Shown here: piece by piece, positions 37,148-46,692 of the stretch | How the letters are laid out: each line of letters begins with the position of its first letter | Numbering within the stretch: the stretch's first letter is position 1 | Assembly: GCA_017623575.1 (NCBI GenBank) | Contig: JAGAOS010000024.1 | Location: 1-51,643, forward strand | Direction of reading: 5' to 3' | From: Clostridia bacterium | GTDB lineage: Bacteria > Bacillota > Clostridia > Oscillospirales > Acutalibacteraceae | DNA length: 51,643 nt | Notes under the pieces: generated by a model | Databases searched by the model: none | What the model saw: the letters and a program-made list of their open reading frames with translations, nothing else | Told to the model about the DNA's origin: nothing | Program-made: the position numbers and the translations under genes

Positions 37148-39007
37148 TTACGGAGCAAAGCCGTAAGGTCGACCCATACCGCCATGATGACCGCCCATAT
37201 TACCGTGAGGTCCACCCATACCGCCAACTTCACCGTTTGATGTAACGGTGCTTGATACCGTAAGCTCGGCAACCTTTGTTCCCGCTGTGTATTTACCGCC
37301 TGTAAATATTCTGCCGCTTTCCGTTCCTGTGTGACTTCCGCCAACATAGCACAAATAGCTCTCACCCTTTTTAATTTTGGGGGATGAATAGCAAATCCAG
37401 GAATACCCCTTTGCCGCGCGATAGGTTATAAGCTCGGTGCCGTCGGAAGACTGAATATTAAATAAGCTTCCCCCTTCCTCTGAAAAAGAGGTGTAAACAA
37501 GGGTGTTTTGTGTGGAATTTTGTGAGGGAGTCTGCGCCATATCTGAGGAGCCTACCGCAATAAGGCTACCACCCGTAACCAGACATTCACCGTCAAAATC
37601 CAGAACACCGTTGCCGCCCCTTGTGGGACCATCTACTATAACTGTACCGCCTGAAATTTCAATATTTCCGTTAGCATCCAGCCCGTCACCCTCAGCATTA
37701 ACCTGAAGCAAACCTGCCGAAACGGTTAGCTTTCCACCCGAGGAGGACATAAAATGATCCATACCCGGTCGACCCATTTCGCCCGAACCGTCACCGCCCG
37801 AAACATTTACGCCGTCATCACTTGCTACAACCTTAACCGAACCGCCCGAAAGCGCTACATTTGTTGCCTCCAAGCCCTCATAGCATTTGCTTACAGAAAC
37901 AATGCCGCCCAAAATATTTATATCTCCATCGGCGTGGATTCCGTCGTCACCCGATTTTAAAGAAAGCTCCCCACCCGAAATATTTATATTTCCGTTGGAG
38001 TGCAAAGCATCATCAAGTGAATCTGATGAAATACTTCCGCCGCTTATATTTACCGCACTGCCGCCCTTAAGACCCTTTGCGCTCGTTTCGGCTGTGGGGG
38101 TTCCCTCACTTCCGTCACCGCTTTGAATGGCATAACTGCCCGATTCCACCGCAAGGGTGGTTTCGGCTTGAATACCATCCTCTTTAGCCACAATGCTACC
38201 CTTTGAATTTTTTAGTGTAACCACACCCAAGGATGCGTTCGCCGTTTCATTGGCGCGCAATCCGTCACCTGCGGCTGTTACATTAAACTCAGCCCCATTT
38301 AAATTAAGGCGTTCCTTACCTGTTATGCCGTGACCGACCGATTCCACCGAAAGCTTTATTTTTTCAATATCAAGGGTGGATTTTCCTGTAAGTCCGTTTT
38401 TATAATTACCCACAACTACAAGCTCTCCGCCGCCATTAACAGTAATATTATCATCACTGTAAACGCAGGCATCTGGTGTACTGTTTGAAGGTGATGAGTA
38501 GGAGTCTGAAAAGCTGTATTCACCCGCATCCATTAACAGGTTGACGCTTCCGTTATAGGCGGTAAGGGTAACCTCGCCTGCCTTTTTTACATAAAAGGCA
38601 CTGCTGTAGCCGCAAGAAATATGAGCGCCGTTTAAAATTACAGTCACCTTGCCGCTACCCGCATTTACAACAATTCTGCCGTTATTCAGCCTGCCGCTAA
38701 CGGCATAACTGCCGCCCTTTGTAATTACAATATCCTTGCCATCTAATTTTGCACCGCTGCCGCTTATATTGGCGGTATCCCCATTCAGGGTAATGGTGGT
38801 GCCTGCCCCACTCACCTTGTTTTTGGCAGAAGCTTTGGTTTTTTCAAGCTCCGACTGAGGCTGAATGGTGGGGATATCAGATAAAAATTCGGTGCTTTCT
38901 TCAGAAGTGACCGGAGTTTTTTCGCCCTCTGATCTTTCGGAGCATCCGGAAAGGCTTAGTAAAACAATTAAAAGAAGACTTAGAATTTTAACTGAATATT
39001 TAAACAT
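37148..39007 (-). CDS. Cthe_2159-like carbohydrate-binding lipoprotein
   Basis: A 619-aa secreted lipoprotein: signal peptide with lipobox LLSLSGCS (Cys near residue 22), a Ser/Glu linker, then a long right-handed beta-helix built of short turns such as GGSYAVSGRLNNGRIVVNAGSGKVTVILNGAHISC and DDGIHADGDINILGGIVSVSKCYEGLEA. This matches the carbohydrate-binding family whose founder Cthe_2159 binds polygalacturonic acid and calcium. The C-terminus is Gly/Met/His-rich (GGMGGPHGNMGGHHGGMGRP), a possible metal-binding tail. It is transcribed with the DUF4956 and VTC genes. Confidence 0.88.
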   Translation of the reverse strand: MFKYSVKILSLLLIVLLSLSGCSERSEGEKTPVTSEESTEFLSDIPTIQPQSELEKTKASAKNKVSGAGTTITLNGDTANISGSGAKLDGKDIVITKGGSYAVSGRLNNGRIVVNAGSGKVTVILNGAHISCGYSSAFYVKKAGEVTLTAYNGSVNLLMDAGEYSFSDSYSSPSNSTPDACVYSDDNITVNGGGELVVVGNYKNGLTGKSTLDIEKIKLSVESVGHGITGKERLNLNGAEFNVTAAGDGLRANETANASLGVVTLKNSKGSIVAKEDGIQAETTLAVESGSYAIQSGDGSEGTPTAETSAKGLKGGSAVNISGGSISSDSLDDALHSNGNINISGGELSLKSGDDGIHADGDINILGGIVSVSKCYEGLEATNVALSGGSVKVVASDDGVNVSGGDGSGEMGRPGMDHFMSSSGGKLTVSAGLLQVNAEGDGLDANGNIEISGGTVIVDGPTRGGNGVLDFDGECLVTGGSLIAVGSSDMAQTPSQNSTQNTLVYTSFSEEGGSLFNIQSSDGTELITYRAAKGYSWICYSSPKIKKGESYLCYVGGSHTGTESGRIFTGGKYTAGTKVAELTVSSTVTSNGEVGGMGGPHGNMGGHHGGMGRPYGFAP

Positions 39008-39020
39008 TCAAAAACTTCCT

Positions 39021-39686
39021 TTACAACTCTTCTTTGCCGTAGGCGGGCAGACTGCAAACAATATCCAGATTGCCGTTTCTGCAACGGATTAAATCTAAAA
39101 ACTCCTTGGTTTTATTAACATCGCGAAGTCTTACGCGGTATATAACCTGAAAAAGACTTCCCATATTTGTTGTGCGAACACGAACAAGCTCAAAAAAACT
39201 TGTGTATTCCTCAAAAAGGTCATCAAAAAGACCTGTGTAATCAATATTTTCGGGGATGGTTATTTTAAGCTCCCGTTCACAGCTTCTTACCGCGCCAAAG
39301 CCAATAAGAGTGTAAATAAGGGTAAATACCACAATTATTGCGGTGAAAATTGCGGCTACCCAAATGTAGCCCATACCCGTTGCAAGACCAACCGCCATAC
39401 TTAAAAACACACTGCCTATTTCACGGGCATTACCCGGTACAGAACGGAATCTTACAAGGTTAAATGCGCCCGCAACTGCCACACCAACACCAATGTTGCC
39501 GTTTACCATCATAATAATCATTTGCACAATGGCAGGCAATAGAGCAAGTGTAACAACAAAGCTTTTGGAATACTGACTACGGAACATATAGCTAAGGGCA
39601 ATAACGGTACCCAAGAATAAGGATGCCGCAGTACAAATTAAAAATGAGGATTCGGCAATGCCGTTTTCAATTAAACTTTCAAACAT
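39021..39686 (-). CDS. DUF4956 membrane protein
   Basis: A 221-aa protein with four membrane segments in its first 130 residues (FLICTAASLFLGTVIALSYMF; VTLALLPAIVQMIIMMV; ATGMGYIWVAAIFTAIIVVFTLIY) and the conserved loop AGAFNLVRFRSVPGNAREIGSVFLSMAVGLATG. A cytoplasmic C-terminal domain follows. DUF4956 proteins pair with VTC-domain and CotH-like proteins. ATG 39686 has GGAGG eight bases upstream and starts just past the VTC stop. Confidence 0.92.
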   Translation of the reverse strand: MFESLIENGIAESSFLICTAASLFLGTVIALSYMFRSQYSKSFVVTLALLPAIVQMIIMMVNGNIGVGVAVAGAFNLVRFRSVPGNAREIGSVFLSMAVGLATGMGYIWVAAIFTAIIVVFTLIYTLIGFGAVRSCERELKITIPENIDYTGLFDDLFEEYTSFFELVRVRTTNMGSLFQVIYRVRLRDVNKTKEFLDLIRCRNGNLDIVCSLPAYGKEEL

Positions 39687-39687
39687 T

Positions 39688-40401
39688 TTATTTACCTCCA
39701 AAACAGGATATTTCTTTAATAAAACTTAAAAATGCTTTTCCGTATTTAGAATAGGATATTGGAAAAATATTAAGCTCGCTTAATATATGAGCCAGCCATA
39801 CGGGCACCGCGCCCGGAATTTTAATTTCAAGCAGACGGGCATCATCCACCAAAAGTGGCTCACCATAGGCACCAAGGGTTAAATCAAGCCCATCTCTGCG
39901 CCACATAACATCCTTATCCACCGTTATTCTAAGCTCGGGATTTTCGGTAGCAAAAAAGGCTTTTCTTGTATAAAACACCGCCGTTGAGGGGCGTAAACCT
40001 TTATAGCTTTTTAAAAACCAATCAAGCTCATTTTTAATCTGACCTGAAATATTTATCTGACCCGTTTTAAGATAATTCACTGCTTGGCTGTAGGTGGTAT
40101 CAAGCCGCCGCTTATAAACAACCTTTTGGAATTTTTTCTTTATTTCAATAAAGGCTACCGAATCGCTTTGCGGCACTCCGTAGCACCTTACCCTGAGCTT
40201 TTCCTTATAACGGGGTTTATCCAAAGAGCGGCGGATTAAAATGTAATCGGGTGTATCATAATAAAGATTGCATATTACCGTTTCGCCGTATTTATCGGGA
40301 ATAATACGGTCGCCTATTCTTTGAAGCAGAGCGTCTGCCTGCTGTTTTGTAATTAAAAACTTTTTTTCATACCTTTTAAAGGTATATACAAACTTTGCCA
40401 A
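39688..40401 (-). CDS. VTC-domain polyphosphate polymerase-like protein
   Basis: A 237-aa VTC domain: RYEKKFLITKQQADALLQRI, ICNLYYDTPDY, EKLRVRCYG, FIEIKKKFQKVVYKRR, ELRITVDKDVMWRR and RLLEIKIPGAVP. These are the basic and acidic residues lining the CYTH/VTC tunnel that binds ATP and polyphosphate. In bacteria the true product is uncertain; fused to DUF4956 and CotH contexts it may modify surface proteins or glycans instead. The start is TTG 40401 with AAGGGGGTGG upstream. It is coupled to DUF4956. Confidence 0.92.
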   Translation of the reverse strand: MAKFVYTFKRYEKKFLITKQQADALLQRIGDRIIPDKYGETVICNLYYDTPDYILIRRSLDKPRYKEKLRVRCYGVPQSDSVAFIEIKKKFQKVVYKRRLDTTYSQAVNYLKTGQINISGQIKNELDWFLKSYKGLRPSTAVFYTRKAFFATENPELRITVDKDVMWRRDGLDLTLGAYGEPLLVDDARLLEIKIPGAVPVWLAHILSELNIFPISYSKYGKAFLSFIKEISCFGGK

Positions 40402-40489
40402 CCGTCCACCCCCTTTTTTTAGTGTTCATTCAAAGTTTACTCTTTGATTTTTGTAAAATTAAAAACTAAATGTAAACAACCTTTGCAAA

Positions 40490-40535
40490 TTTTTAAAGAC
40501 CGCCGCTTGTTATTTTTTATCTGCGGCGGCCTTTT
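40490..40535 (-). terminator. Terminator after the CotH gene
   Basis: CCGCCGC and GCGGCGG form a GC-rich 7-bp stem with a 16-base loop, followed on the minus strand by a short T-rich stretch; on the plus strand CCTTTTG follows. It may only partly separate CotH from the VTC gene. Confidence 0.7.
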
Positions 40536-40552
40536 GTAACAATTACGGTTTG

Positions 40553-42535
40553 TTACCAACCCATAATTTTTTTGTTCATATAATCTATTCTTTTTTTGGT
40601 GAAATCATTCAAATATCTGATTTGGTCGGCGAAGCTATCCATCTGTTCGGTGGTGCGGGCATAGGTATGCTCGGCGTGTTGAGTAATGCTCCACAGCTCG
40701 TAGTTGATTTTTTGTGATTTATTAATAAGGTTAGAGGTTTTATTAATAAACTCGGGCACCTCGTTGATTTTAACTTTAGACCTTGTCCATACCCTTTTTA
40801 CGGTTTCTTTAAACTCAGGCATTGCAAGTAAATCGGCAAACCAACGGGCTTTATCCAAATAGGTTCTTTCTATATGCTTTTCGTTGGCATATTTACCATT
40901 GCCAAAGCCTAAGTCAAAGTCCCATACAGGTCCCATTTTAAGCTTACCACCCGCATCCTTATACATATAACAGGAGCAGTGAAGCTGAGAGTCGGTATTC
41001 ATTGCAAGCTCCTCAACAATATACCATTTTGCCATAGCCTCCATATCCAGATACTTGGATGCCTCGGAGTATTTCTGGGATTTAATAGCGGCCTCGGTTT
41101 TATCCATATAATCGTATATGTATTCAAGATACTGAAGTCGCTTGTTTTTATTAAGCGCCATTAGCTTGGTATCAGAGGGTTTATTTATATTAAATATAAT
41201 GCCGTTATAATGGTTGGACTCAAAGAACATATCACCGCTTATGGGGTCAAGAGTGATGTTTTCATTAAGCTTCTGCCATTTAGATGGACGGTCGGCATCC
41301 TGACCGTTTGTCCAGACACCAAATTCACCCTCTGCCTTGTTATGACCGTTTGTTTCAATAATATAGCCAACCTTATCGGGCGCAAGATTTTCTTTGAACT
41401 TTGTAATATCAACCCTGTTTTTGCTTACTTCAACCTTTTCAATAAGCTGATAGTTACCTGCATATGTGCCGTTTACCCACAAATCCACAAAACGAACATC
41501 CATTACCGCCTCAGACCCAACCGCGTGGGCAAGCTGCATTGCAACGGCATTTCGTATAAGGGAACGGTCGGCATAGTTTGCCGCAAGCACCCATTCGGTA
41601 TGGGCGGGCAGACCTAACATTTCCTGCTTCTTTTCAAACTTCAGGGTGTAGCTTTTTTTGGCATAATAGTACCAGCTTGTCCAGCCTCTGCCCTTAATGG
41701 TGGCATTTGCCATTATATATTTGTTTTTTGCAAAGGCATAACTGCCGTTAGATGCAGAGCCACCTCCTGCAAAAACGCTGCATTTTGCATACTCGGTTTT
41801 ACTGCTTATATCATTATAATCGGCAGTAGTTATGGACATTGAGGGTATACCTGTATTAAGGGTCATAACATAAACTGTATATTTTGTTTTTTTACTGCCC
41901 GAAACCACAGTAAGCTCCACAGGAACGGTAAAGTTAAATGCGCTTTCACCGCTTTTAACCTCAGTTTTGCCGTAAAGAACCTTATCTCCGTTAAAGGTAA
42001 ATTCAGGTCTTAAAGCGTCAATTTGAGTTCCCGCAGGCAAAAGCACGGTAATGTTTCTGCCTGTTATATTACACTCCACCGAAAACGGCAGGGTGGAATT
42101 AAGCCTTTGCATAAAAACAAACTCGCTTATAGGTTCGTTGGAGTTTGCGCCTCGTTTGGCAATAATAGGAATACCTGCCTCTACATCATTTGGTGAAATA
42201 TTGGGCCACTTGTAATTGGTGGAGTTTTTGGATTTATCAGAGCTTGAACTCCAGCCCGATGGCTTATTTAAAACCGATTTTGGCGGCGCCACAGACGGAG
42301 CCTTGCTTGTGTTTTTGGATGTACTGCTCTTTTCAGATGCAAAAGAATCCTCGCCCTCCATAAAATCCTCCTCAGTCCATACTGTGCTGGAAAAGCTTTC
42401 TGAGGATACCTCACTGCTTGAGGATTCAACAGTTTCTACAACCTGAGGCCTTGTAGCAATAACAATGGTTAAGACTAAGGAAATAACCACAGCGGATGCC
42501 AAGGCACCAAGCAGAATTTTTCGTTGCGCTTTCAT
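40553..42535 (-). CDS. CotH kinase-family protein, membrane anchored
   Basis: A 660-aa protein. Residues 6-27 are a membrane anchor (ILLGALASAVVISLVLTIVIA), followed by a long Ser-rich linker, a cadherin-like beta-domain (LPFSVECNITGRNITVLLPAGTQID), then the CotH catalytic region with AANYADRSLIRNAVAMQLA, YAGNYQLIEKVEVSKNRVDI and WDFDLGFGN. CotH proteins are atypical kinases that phosphorylate secreted proteins, and in clostridia occur on cellulosome and surface systems. Its neighbours VTC, DUF4956 and Cthe_2159-like protein form the recurrent cluster. Confidence 0.92.
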   Translation of the reverse strand: MKAQRKILLGALASAVVISLVLTIVIATRPQVVETVESSSSEVSSESFSSTVWTEEDFMEGEDSFASEKSSTSKNTSKAPSVAPPKSVLNKPSGWSSSSDKSKNSTNYKWPNISPNDVEAGIPIIAKRGANSNEPISEFVFMQRLNSTLPFSVECNITGRNITVLLPAGTQIDALRPEFTFNGDKVLYGKTEVKSGESAFNFTVPVELTVVSGSKKTKYTVYVMTLNTGIPSMSITTADYNDISSKTEYAKCSVFAGGGSASNGSYAFAKNKYIMANATIKGRGWTSWYYYAKKSYTLKFEKKQEMLGLPAHTEWVLAANYADRSLIRNAVAMQLAHAVGSEAVMDVRFVDLWVNGTYAGNYQLIEKVEVSKNRVDITKFKENLAPDKVGYIIETNGHNKAEGEFGVWTNGQDADRPSKWQKLNENITLDPISGDMFFESNHYNGIIFNINKPSDTKLMALNKNKRLQYLEYIYDYMDKTEAAIKSQKYSEASKYLDMEAMAKWYIVEELAMNTDSQLHCSCYMYKDAGGKLKMGPVWDFDLGFGNGKYANEKHIERTYLDKARWFADLLAMPEFKETVKRVWTRSKVKINEVPEFINKTSNLINKSQKINYELWSITQHAEHTYARTTEQMDSFADQIRYLNDFTKKRIDYMNKKIMGW

Positions 42536-42566
42536 TAATTTCTCCCCTTATTTATTATATATTTTG

Positions 42567-42595
42567 ATTTTACCATATACAAAGGCTTTTGTCTA
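42567..42595 (-). promoter_or_regulatory. CotH promoter
   Basis: TAGACA and TAAAAT with a 17-base spacer on the minus strand, about 30 bases upstream of the CotH ATG. Confidence 0.65.
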
Positions 42596-42677
42596 TAAAA
42601 TTTTTTTATACTGCAATATTACTTAAAGTCAGGCAAGCTAAAACCCGATAGATTCAACTCTTGTCATACCATAGCGC

Positions 42678-42708
42678 AAAAAAGCCTCCCCGTAAAAGGG
42701 TAAGGCTT
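42678..42708 (-). terminator. Terminator of the lipoprotein gene
   Basis: AAGCCT-ACCC and GGG-AGGCTT form the stem, followed on the minus strand by TTTTTT. It lies 44 bases past the lipoprotein stop. Confidence 0.85.
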
Positions 42709-42751
42709 ATAAACAACAATTTATTATTCACTATATGCGTGCAAAATAAGA

Positions 42752-43657
42752 TTAATATGTAGTAGGCTTTTCTCGATTGTAACGCACCGAAATATCAATG
42801 GAATAGTTGTATTTAACAGGTCCCGGAAGATTATGTTGACTTAGGGAATAGCAGGTAAAGCTTGCGAATACCTTAAGTGGATTTGTTGGGTGATCATCGT
42901 TAAAATACACATATATTTTTGGGGGACTTTGTGAACCCTTTGAAAAAACTCTTAAATAATTATCGGGGATATCTGAAACCTTTTCAAAGCTTTTATTATC
43001 AAGAACATTTTTAAAGGTGATTTTGGATGCTTTACAGCCTGCAAATTCTTCAAGAATTTTTAAATCCCGAAAAAAGGCTGCTTGAACCTTTGATGTATAA
43101 AGGTAATCTGTGTATTGGCACATATTCACTTCGGAAATATATTCTTCACCGTCTTTTACGCTGGTAAAAACATCAGTATAAAAGGGTTGTGGCTTTAAAA
43201 AATCCTTTGGGATAATAAAATAGCTTTCATCTAAGGTGTACACATGGAAGGTGTCAGATGAATCGGGGGTGTGGACAGTATTTTTCTTTAAAAAGTCCTC
43301 CACCTTTGTTTGTATGGCGGTATAGCTTAAAGCCGGCTTTTCAGAAGGGGCGGGAGTGCTGCTTGATGCTTCCGATTCTGTGCTTGTTACAGGCTTTTTG
43401 GAGCTTGTGGTGGTAGTGTTTGACGAATTTGGTTTTTTAGAAGTGGTAGTATTTGAGGAACTTGTGTTTTTTGATGTAGTAGTTTGTAGCTTGGAGGATG
43501 TAGAGCTTTCTTTTTCCGAAACGCTTGAAGAAACAGAGGATTCAGATACATCAGAAGCGGCGTTGATGGCAGTATCCTCCGAAGCGCATCCCGCAAGGCT
43601 TATTAAAATCGCAATAAAAACAGAAAATAATGCGATTTTTAAAATTGTATTTTTCAT
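42752..43657 (-). CDS. Lipoprotein with Ser/Thr-rich linker, unknown function
   Basis: A 301-aa lipoprotein: signal peptide with lipobox SLAGCA, then about 80 residues of Ser/Thr/Lys linker (TTTSKNTSSSNTTTSKKPNSSNTTTTSS) and a C-terminal globular domain of about 190 residues with FHVYTLDESYFIIPKDFLKPQPFYTDVFTSVKDGEEY. I recognise no family. It has its own promoter and terminator and lies just upstream of CotH, so it could be a CotH substrate because of the Ser-rich linker; that is speculation. Confidence 0.85.
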   Translation of the reverse strand: MKNTILKIALFSVFIAILISLAGCASEDTAINAASDVSESSVSSSVSEKESSTSSKLQTTTSKNTSSSNTTTSKKPNSSNTTTTSSKKPVTSTESEASSSTPAPSEKPALSYTAIQTKVEDFLKKNTVHTPDSSDTFHVYTLDESYFIIPKDFLKPQPFYTDVFTSVKDGEEYISEVNMCQYTDYLYTSKVQAAFFRDLKILEEFAGCKASKITFKNVLDNKSFEKVSDIPDNYLRVFSKGSQSPPKIYVYFNDDHPTNPLKVFASFTCYSLSQHNLPGPVKYNYSIDISVRYNREKPTTY

Positions 43658-43688
43658 TATAAACCCCTCTTTTAATTATTGTATATTC

Positions 43689-43717
43689 ATTATATCATAT
43701 TAAAATAGATATATCAA
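43689..43717 (-). promoter_or_regulatory. Promoter of the lipoprotein gene
   Basis: TTGATA and TATAAT with a 17-base spacer on the minus strand, about 30 bases upstream of the start. Confidence 0.8.
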
Positions 43718-43864
43718 TAAAATTCCATTTTCTTTTAAATCTTTAAATAATAATTTATCTGCCGACTGTTTTTGCATACCCTTTTTTGCGCCTTTACACA
43801 TTTAAAACACCAAAAAAACATATACTATTAAAAAACGGGCATTGCCCGAAAGGCAGGTATTTTT

Positions 43865-45694
43865 ATGTGTGGAATTGCAGGAGAAATAAACTTTAAAAAC
43901 GGCATTTACAAACAGGATTATCACTTTAAAATGTTGGATAGTATGTCCGGACGCGGTCCCGATGACAGCGGTATTTTTCAGGATAAAAACGCTATACTTT
44001 TACATCGTCGCCTTGCCGTTATTGACCCCGAAAACGGCAAACAGCCTATGACGGCTGTATTTAACGGCGCTACCTACACAATCTGCTACAACGGCGAGCT
44101 TTACAACACCGCAGAGCTTAAAAATCGCCTTAAAGCAATGGGCGTTACCTTTGAAACCAACACCGATACCGAGGTTGTTTTAAAGTCCTATATTGTGTGG
44201 GGTGCTAAGGCGGTAAAGGATTTCAACGGAATATATGCCTTTGCGGTATTTTGCCCCACAAAAAACGAGCTTTTTATTGCAAGGGATAAAATGGGTGTAA
44301 AGCCATTTTTCTATGCCGAGCGGGGTGATTCATTTATTTTTGCCAGCGAGCTTAAAACACTGCTTTGTCACCCCGATATAAAGCCCGAAATAGACAGCCG
44401 CGGAATTAGTGAGCTTTTATTCATAGGTCCCGGCAGAACTCCGGGTTGCGGAGTCTTTAAGGATATTTATGAGCTGAAACCGGGATTTTGCGGTTTTTTT
44501 ACTCCGACAGGGCTTAAAGTTGAGCGGTATTTTAGCCTTAATGACACACCAAACAATGACTCCACCGAGGAAATTATAAAAAAGGTTCGATTTCTTGTTA
44601 CCGATGCTATAGAAAAACAGCTTGTAAGCGATGTACCCATAGGCACATTTTTATCGGGCGGTCTGGATTCCAGTATAATAAGCTCGGTGGCGGCGCGGCA
44701 TATGGCAAAAAAGGGTGAAAAGCTTAAAACCTTTTCGGTAACCTACAAGGATAATGACAAACACTTTAAAAGCAGTAGGTTCCAGCCCAACAGTGATGAT
44801 GAATTTATAAAAATTATGGTGGATTATCTGGGAAGTGAGCATACAAGCGTTACGGTAGATACAGAGGATGTGGTAAACGCCCTTTATTCGGCGGTTGATG
44901 CCAGAGATTTACCCGGTATGGCAGATGTAGATTCCTCACTTTTGCTTTTTTGTAGTGAGATAAAAAAGCAGGTCACGGTTGCGCTTTCGGGGGAATGTGC
45001 CGACGAAATTTTTGGTGGCTATCCTTGGTACAGGGATGAAAAGATCCGCTCACGATACGGCTTTCCCTGGGCGCAATCCACCGAATACCGCCAAAGCTTT
45101 TTACGCGATGATTTTAAAAAATATATATCGGGCGCAGACTATGTTAATGAACGGTATGAGGCAACCGTAAAAGAAGCCTCTAAAAGAGAGGGTATATCCT
45201 CCCTTGAAGGGCGTATGCGTGAGATGGTTTACCTTAACACAAACTGGTTTATGCAAACCCTGTTAGACAGAAAGGACCGAATGAGTATGTTCAGCGGTCT
45301 TGAGGTTCGCGTGCCCTTTTGCGATTACCGAATAGCCGAATACCTCTATACCGTACCTTGGGAGGTTAAGGATTTAAAGGGCAGAGAAAAGGGTCTGCTT
45401 CGTACCGCTATGGAGGGCTACCTGCCCGAAAGTATTCTGTGGCGAAAGAAAAGCCCCTACCCCAAAACCCACAATCCCGCTTATTTTGAGGCGGTTAAAA
45501 ATATTCTTACGGATATTTTAACAAATAAATCCGCTCCCCTTTTTGAGCTTTGTGATTACAAGGCGGTGGAGCAGCTGTTATACACCGAAAGAAGCGAGCC
45601 TTGGTACGGTCAGCTTATGACAACACCCCAAACGGTAGCGTATATGATAATGCTTAATTACTGGCTTAAAAAATTTAAGGTAAAAATAGTTTGA
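43865..45694 (+). CDS. asnB: Asparagine synthase (glutamine-hydrolysing)
   Basis: A 609-aa two-domain enzyme. The N-terminal glutaminase begins MCGIAGEI with the catalytic Cys2, and has LAVIDPENGKQPM and YNGELYNTAELKNRL. The synthetase domain has the PP-loop FLSGGLDSSIIS, GECADEIFGGYPWY and a C-terminal end of normal length, so it should make Asn from Asp, Gln and ATP. A CGGGCA/TGCCCG hairpin lies in the 5' leader just before the AGG-type ribosome site, possibly regulatory. Confidence 0.96.
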   Translation: MCGIAGEINFKNGIYKQDYHFKMLDSMSGRGPDDSGIFQDKNAILLHRRLAVIDPENGKQPMTAVFNGATYTICYNGELYNTAELKNRLKAMGVTFETNTDTEVVLKSYIVWGAKAVKDFNGIYAFAVFCPTKNELFIARDKMGVKPFFYAERGDSFIFASELKTLLCHPDIKPEIDSRGISELLFIGPGRTPGCGVFKDIYELKPGFCGFFTPTGLKVERYFSLNDTPNNDSTEEIIKKVRFLVTDAIEKQLVSDVPIGTFLSGGLDSSIISSVAARHMAKKGEKLKTFSVTYKDNDKHFKSSRFQPNSDDEFIKIMVDYLGSEHTSVTVDTEDVVNALYSAVDARDLPGMADVDSSLLLFCSEIKKQVTVALSGECADEIFGGYPWYRDEKIRSRYGFPWAQSTEYRQSFLRDDFKKYISGADYVNERYEATVKEASKREGISSLEGRMREMVYLNTNWFMQTLLDRKDRMSMFSGLEVRVPFCDYRIAEYLYTVPWEVKDLKGREKGLLRTAMEGYLPESILWRKKSPYPKTHNPAYFEAVKNILTDILTNKSAPLFELCDYKAVEQLLYTERSEPWYGQLMTTPQTVAYMIMLNYWLKKFKVKIV

Positions 45695-45719
45695 TTTACG
45701 CCCCATTATGTTGTATAAT
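45691..45719 (+). promoter_or_regulatory. Promoter of the MBL-fold/pgeF/rpiB genes
   Basis: TTGATT and TATAAT with a 17-base spacer; the -35 overlaps the asnB stop codon. It lies 30 bases before the next ATG. Confidence 0.75.
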
Positions 45720-45748
45720 ATATTAAAACTATTATACAGAGGTGCAAA

Positions 45749-46678
45749 ATGGCAAGGAAAAAATTAGGCGGTTCAATATTAAAATCAATTATAGTGTTTG
45801 CACTTGTGTTTATTGTCTGCAGGGTAATACCAACCCTTGTTGAAGAAAAACCCAACACCCCTGCTGTAAATGATAATCTTCTTGTTGCAGAATTTTTGGA
45901 TGTTGACCAGGCCGATTGCGAGCTGATTTATCTGCCTGACGGAAAAACACTTCTTATTGATGCGGGAAATCGTGGTGACGGTGATAAAATTGTTGATTAT
46001 TTAAAGGATAAAAGCATTCAAAAAATTGATTATTTAATTGCAACACATCCCCACGCCGACCACATAGGCGGAATGAGTGAGGTTATAGATAATTTTGAAA
46101 TAGGCAGGCTTTTTGCCCCAAGGGTGCCGAACAATCAGGCTCCCACCAGTAAAACCTATGAGGATTTTTTAACCTCGGTTCAAAAAAAGGGGCTTAAAAT
46201 ATCTGCCGCCAAATCAGGCACCACCCTTTTTGAGGGCGAGGATTATAAGGCAGAATGCTTTGCGCCCAACAGCAGTGAGTATGAAGAGCTTAACAATTAT
46301 TCGGTTACGGTAAAGCTGACCTACGGTATACACTCATTTTTGTTTACAGGCGATGCAGAGTCTTTAAGCGAGGAAGAAATGCTTAAAGCGGGATATAATT
46401 TAGACAGCGATGTTTTAAAGGTCGGACATCACGGCAGCAGCTCATCCTCATCCAAAAGATTTTTAAAGGCCGTATCTCCAAAATATGCTGTTATATCCTG
46501 CGGCACCGATAACTCTTACAATCACCCCCATAAGGAAACGGTGAACGCACTTAATAAGCTAAGCGGACTTGAAAAAACCTTCCGCACCGATGTAGATAAA
46601 ACAATTATTTTCACCGCCGACGGCAAAACCGAGGACGGAATAAAAATAACAACCAATAATCCAACAGTTGTAGAATAA
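45749..46678 (+). CDS. Secreted ComEC-type metallo-beta-lactamase-fold hydrolase
   Basis: A 309-aa protein with an N-terminal membrane anchor (ILKSIIVFALVFIVCRVIPTLV) and an MBL domain: AEFLDVDQADCELIYLPDGKTLLIDAG, the metal motif ATHPHADHIGG, FLFTGDAE and VLKVGHHGSSSSSSKRFL. This is the family of the soluble domain of ComEC/Rec2, which includes extracellular nucleases and other hydrolases. There is no competence channel domain, so it is a stand-alone surface enzyme of unknown substrate. It is the first gene of a three-gene transcript with pgeF and rpiB. Confidence 0.92.
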   Translation: MARKKLGGSILKSIIVFALVFIVCRVIPTLVEEKPNTPAVNDNLLVAEFLDVDQADCELIYLPDGKTLLIDAGNRGDGDKIVDYLKDKSIQKIDYLIATHPHADHIGGMSEVIDNFEIGRLFAPRVPNNQAPTSKTYEDFLTSVQKKGLKISAAKSGTTLFEGEDYKAECFAPNSSEYEELNNYSVTVKLTYGIHSFLFTGDAESLSEEEMLKAGYNLDSDVLKVGHHGSSSSSSKRFLKAVSPKYAVISCGTDNSYNHPHKETVNALNKLSGLEKTFRTDVDKTIIFTADGKTEDGIKITTNNPTVVE

Positions 46679-46692
46679 ACGAGGTTCCCCTT

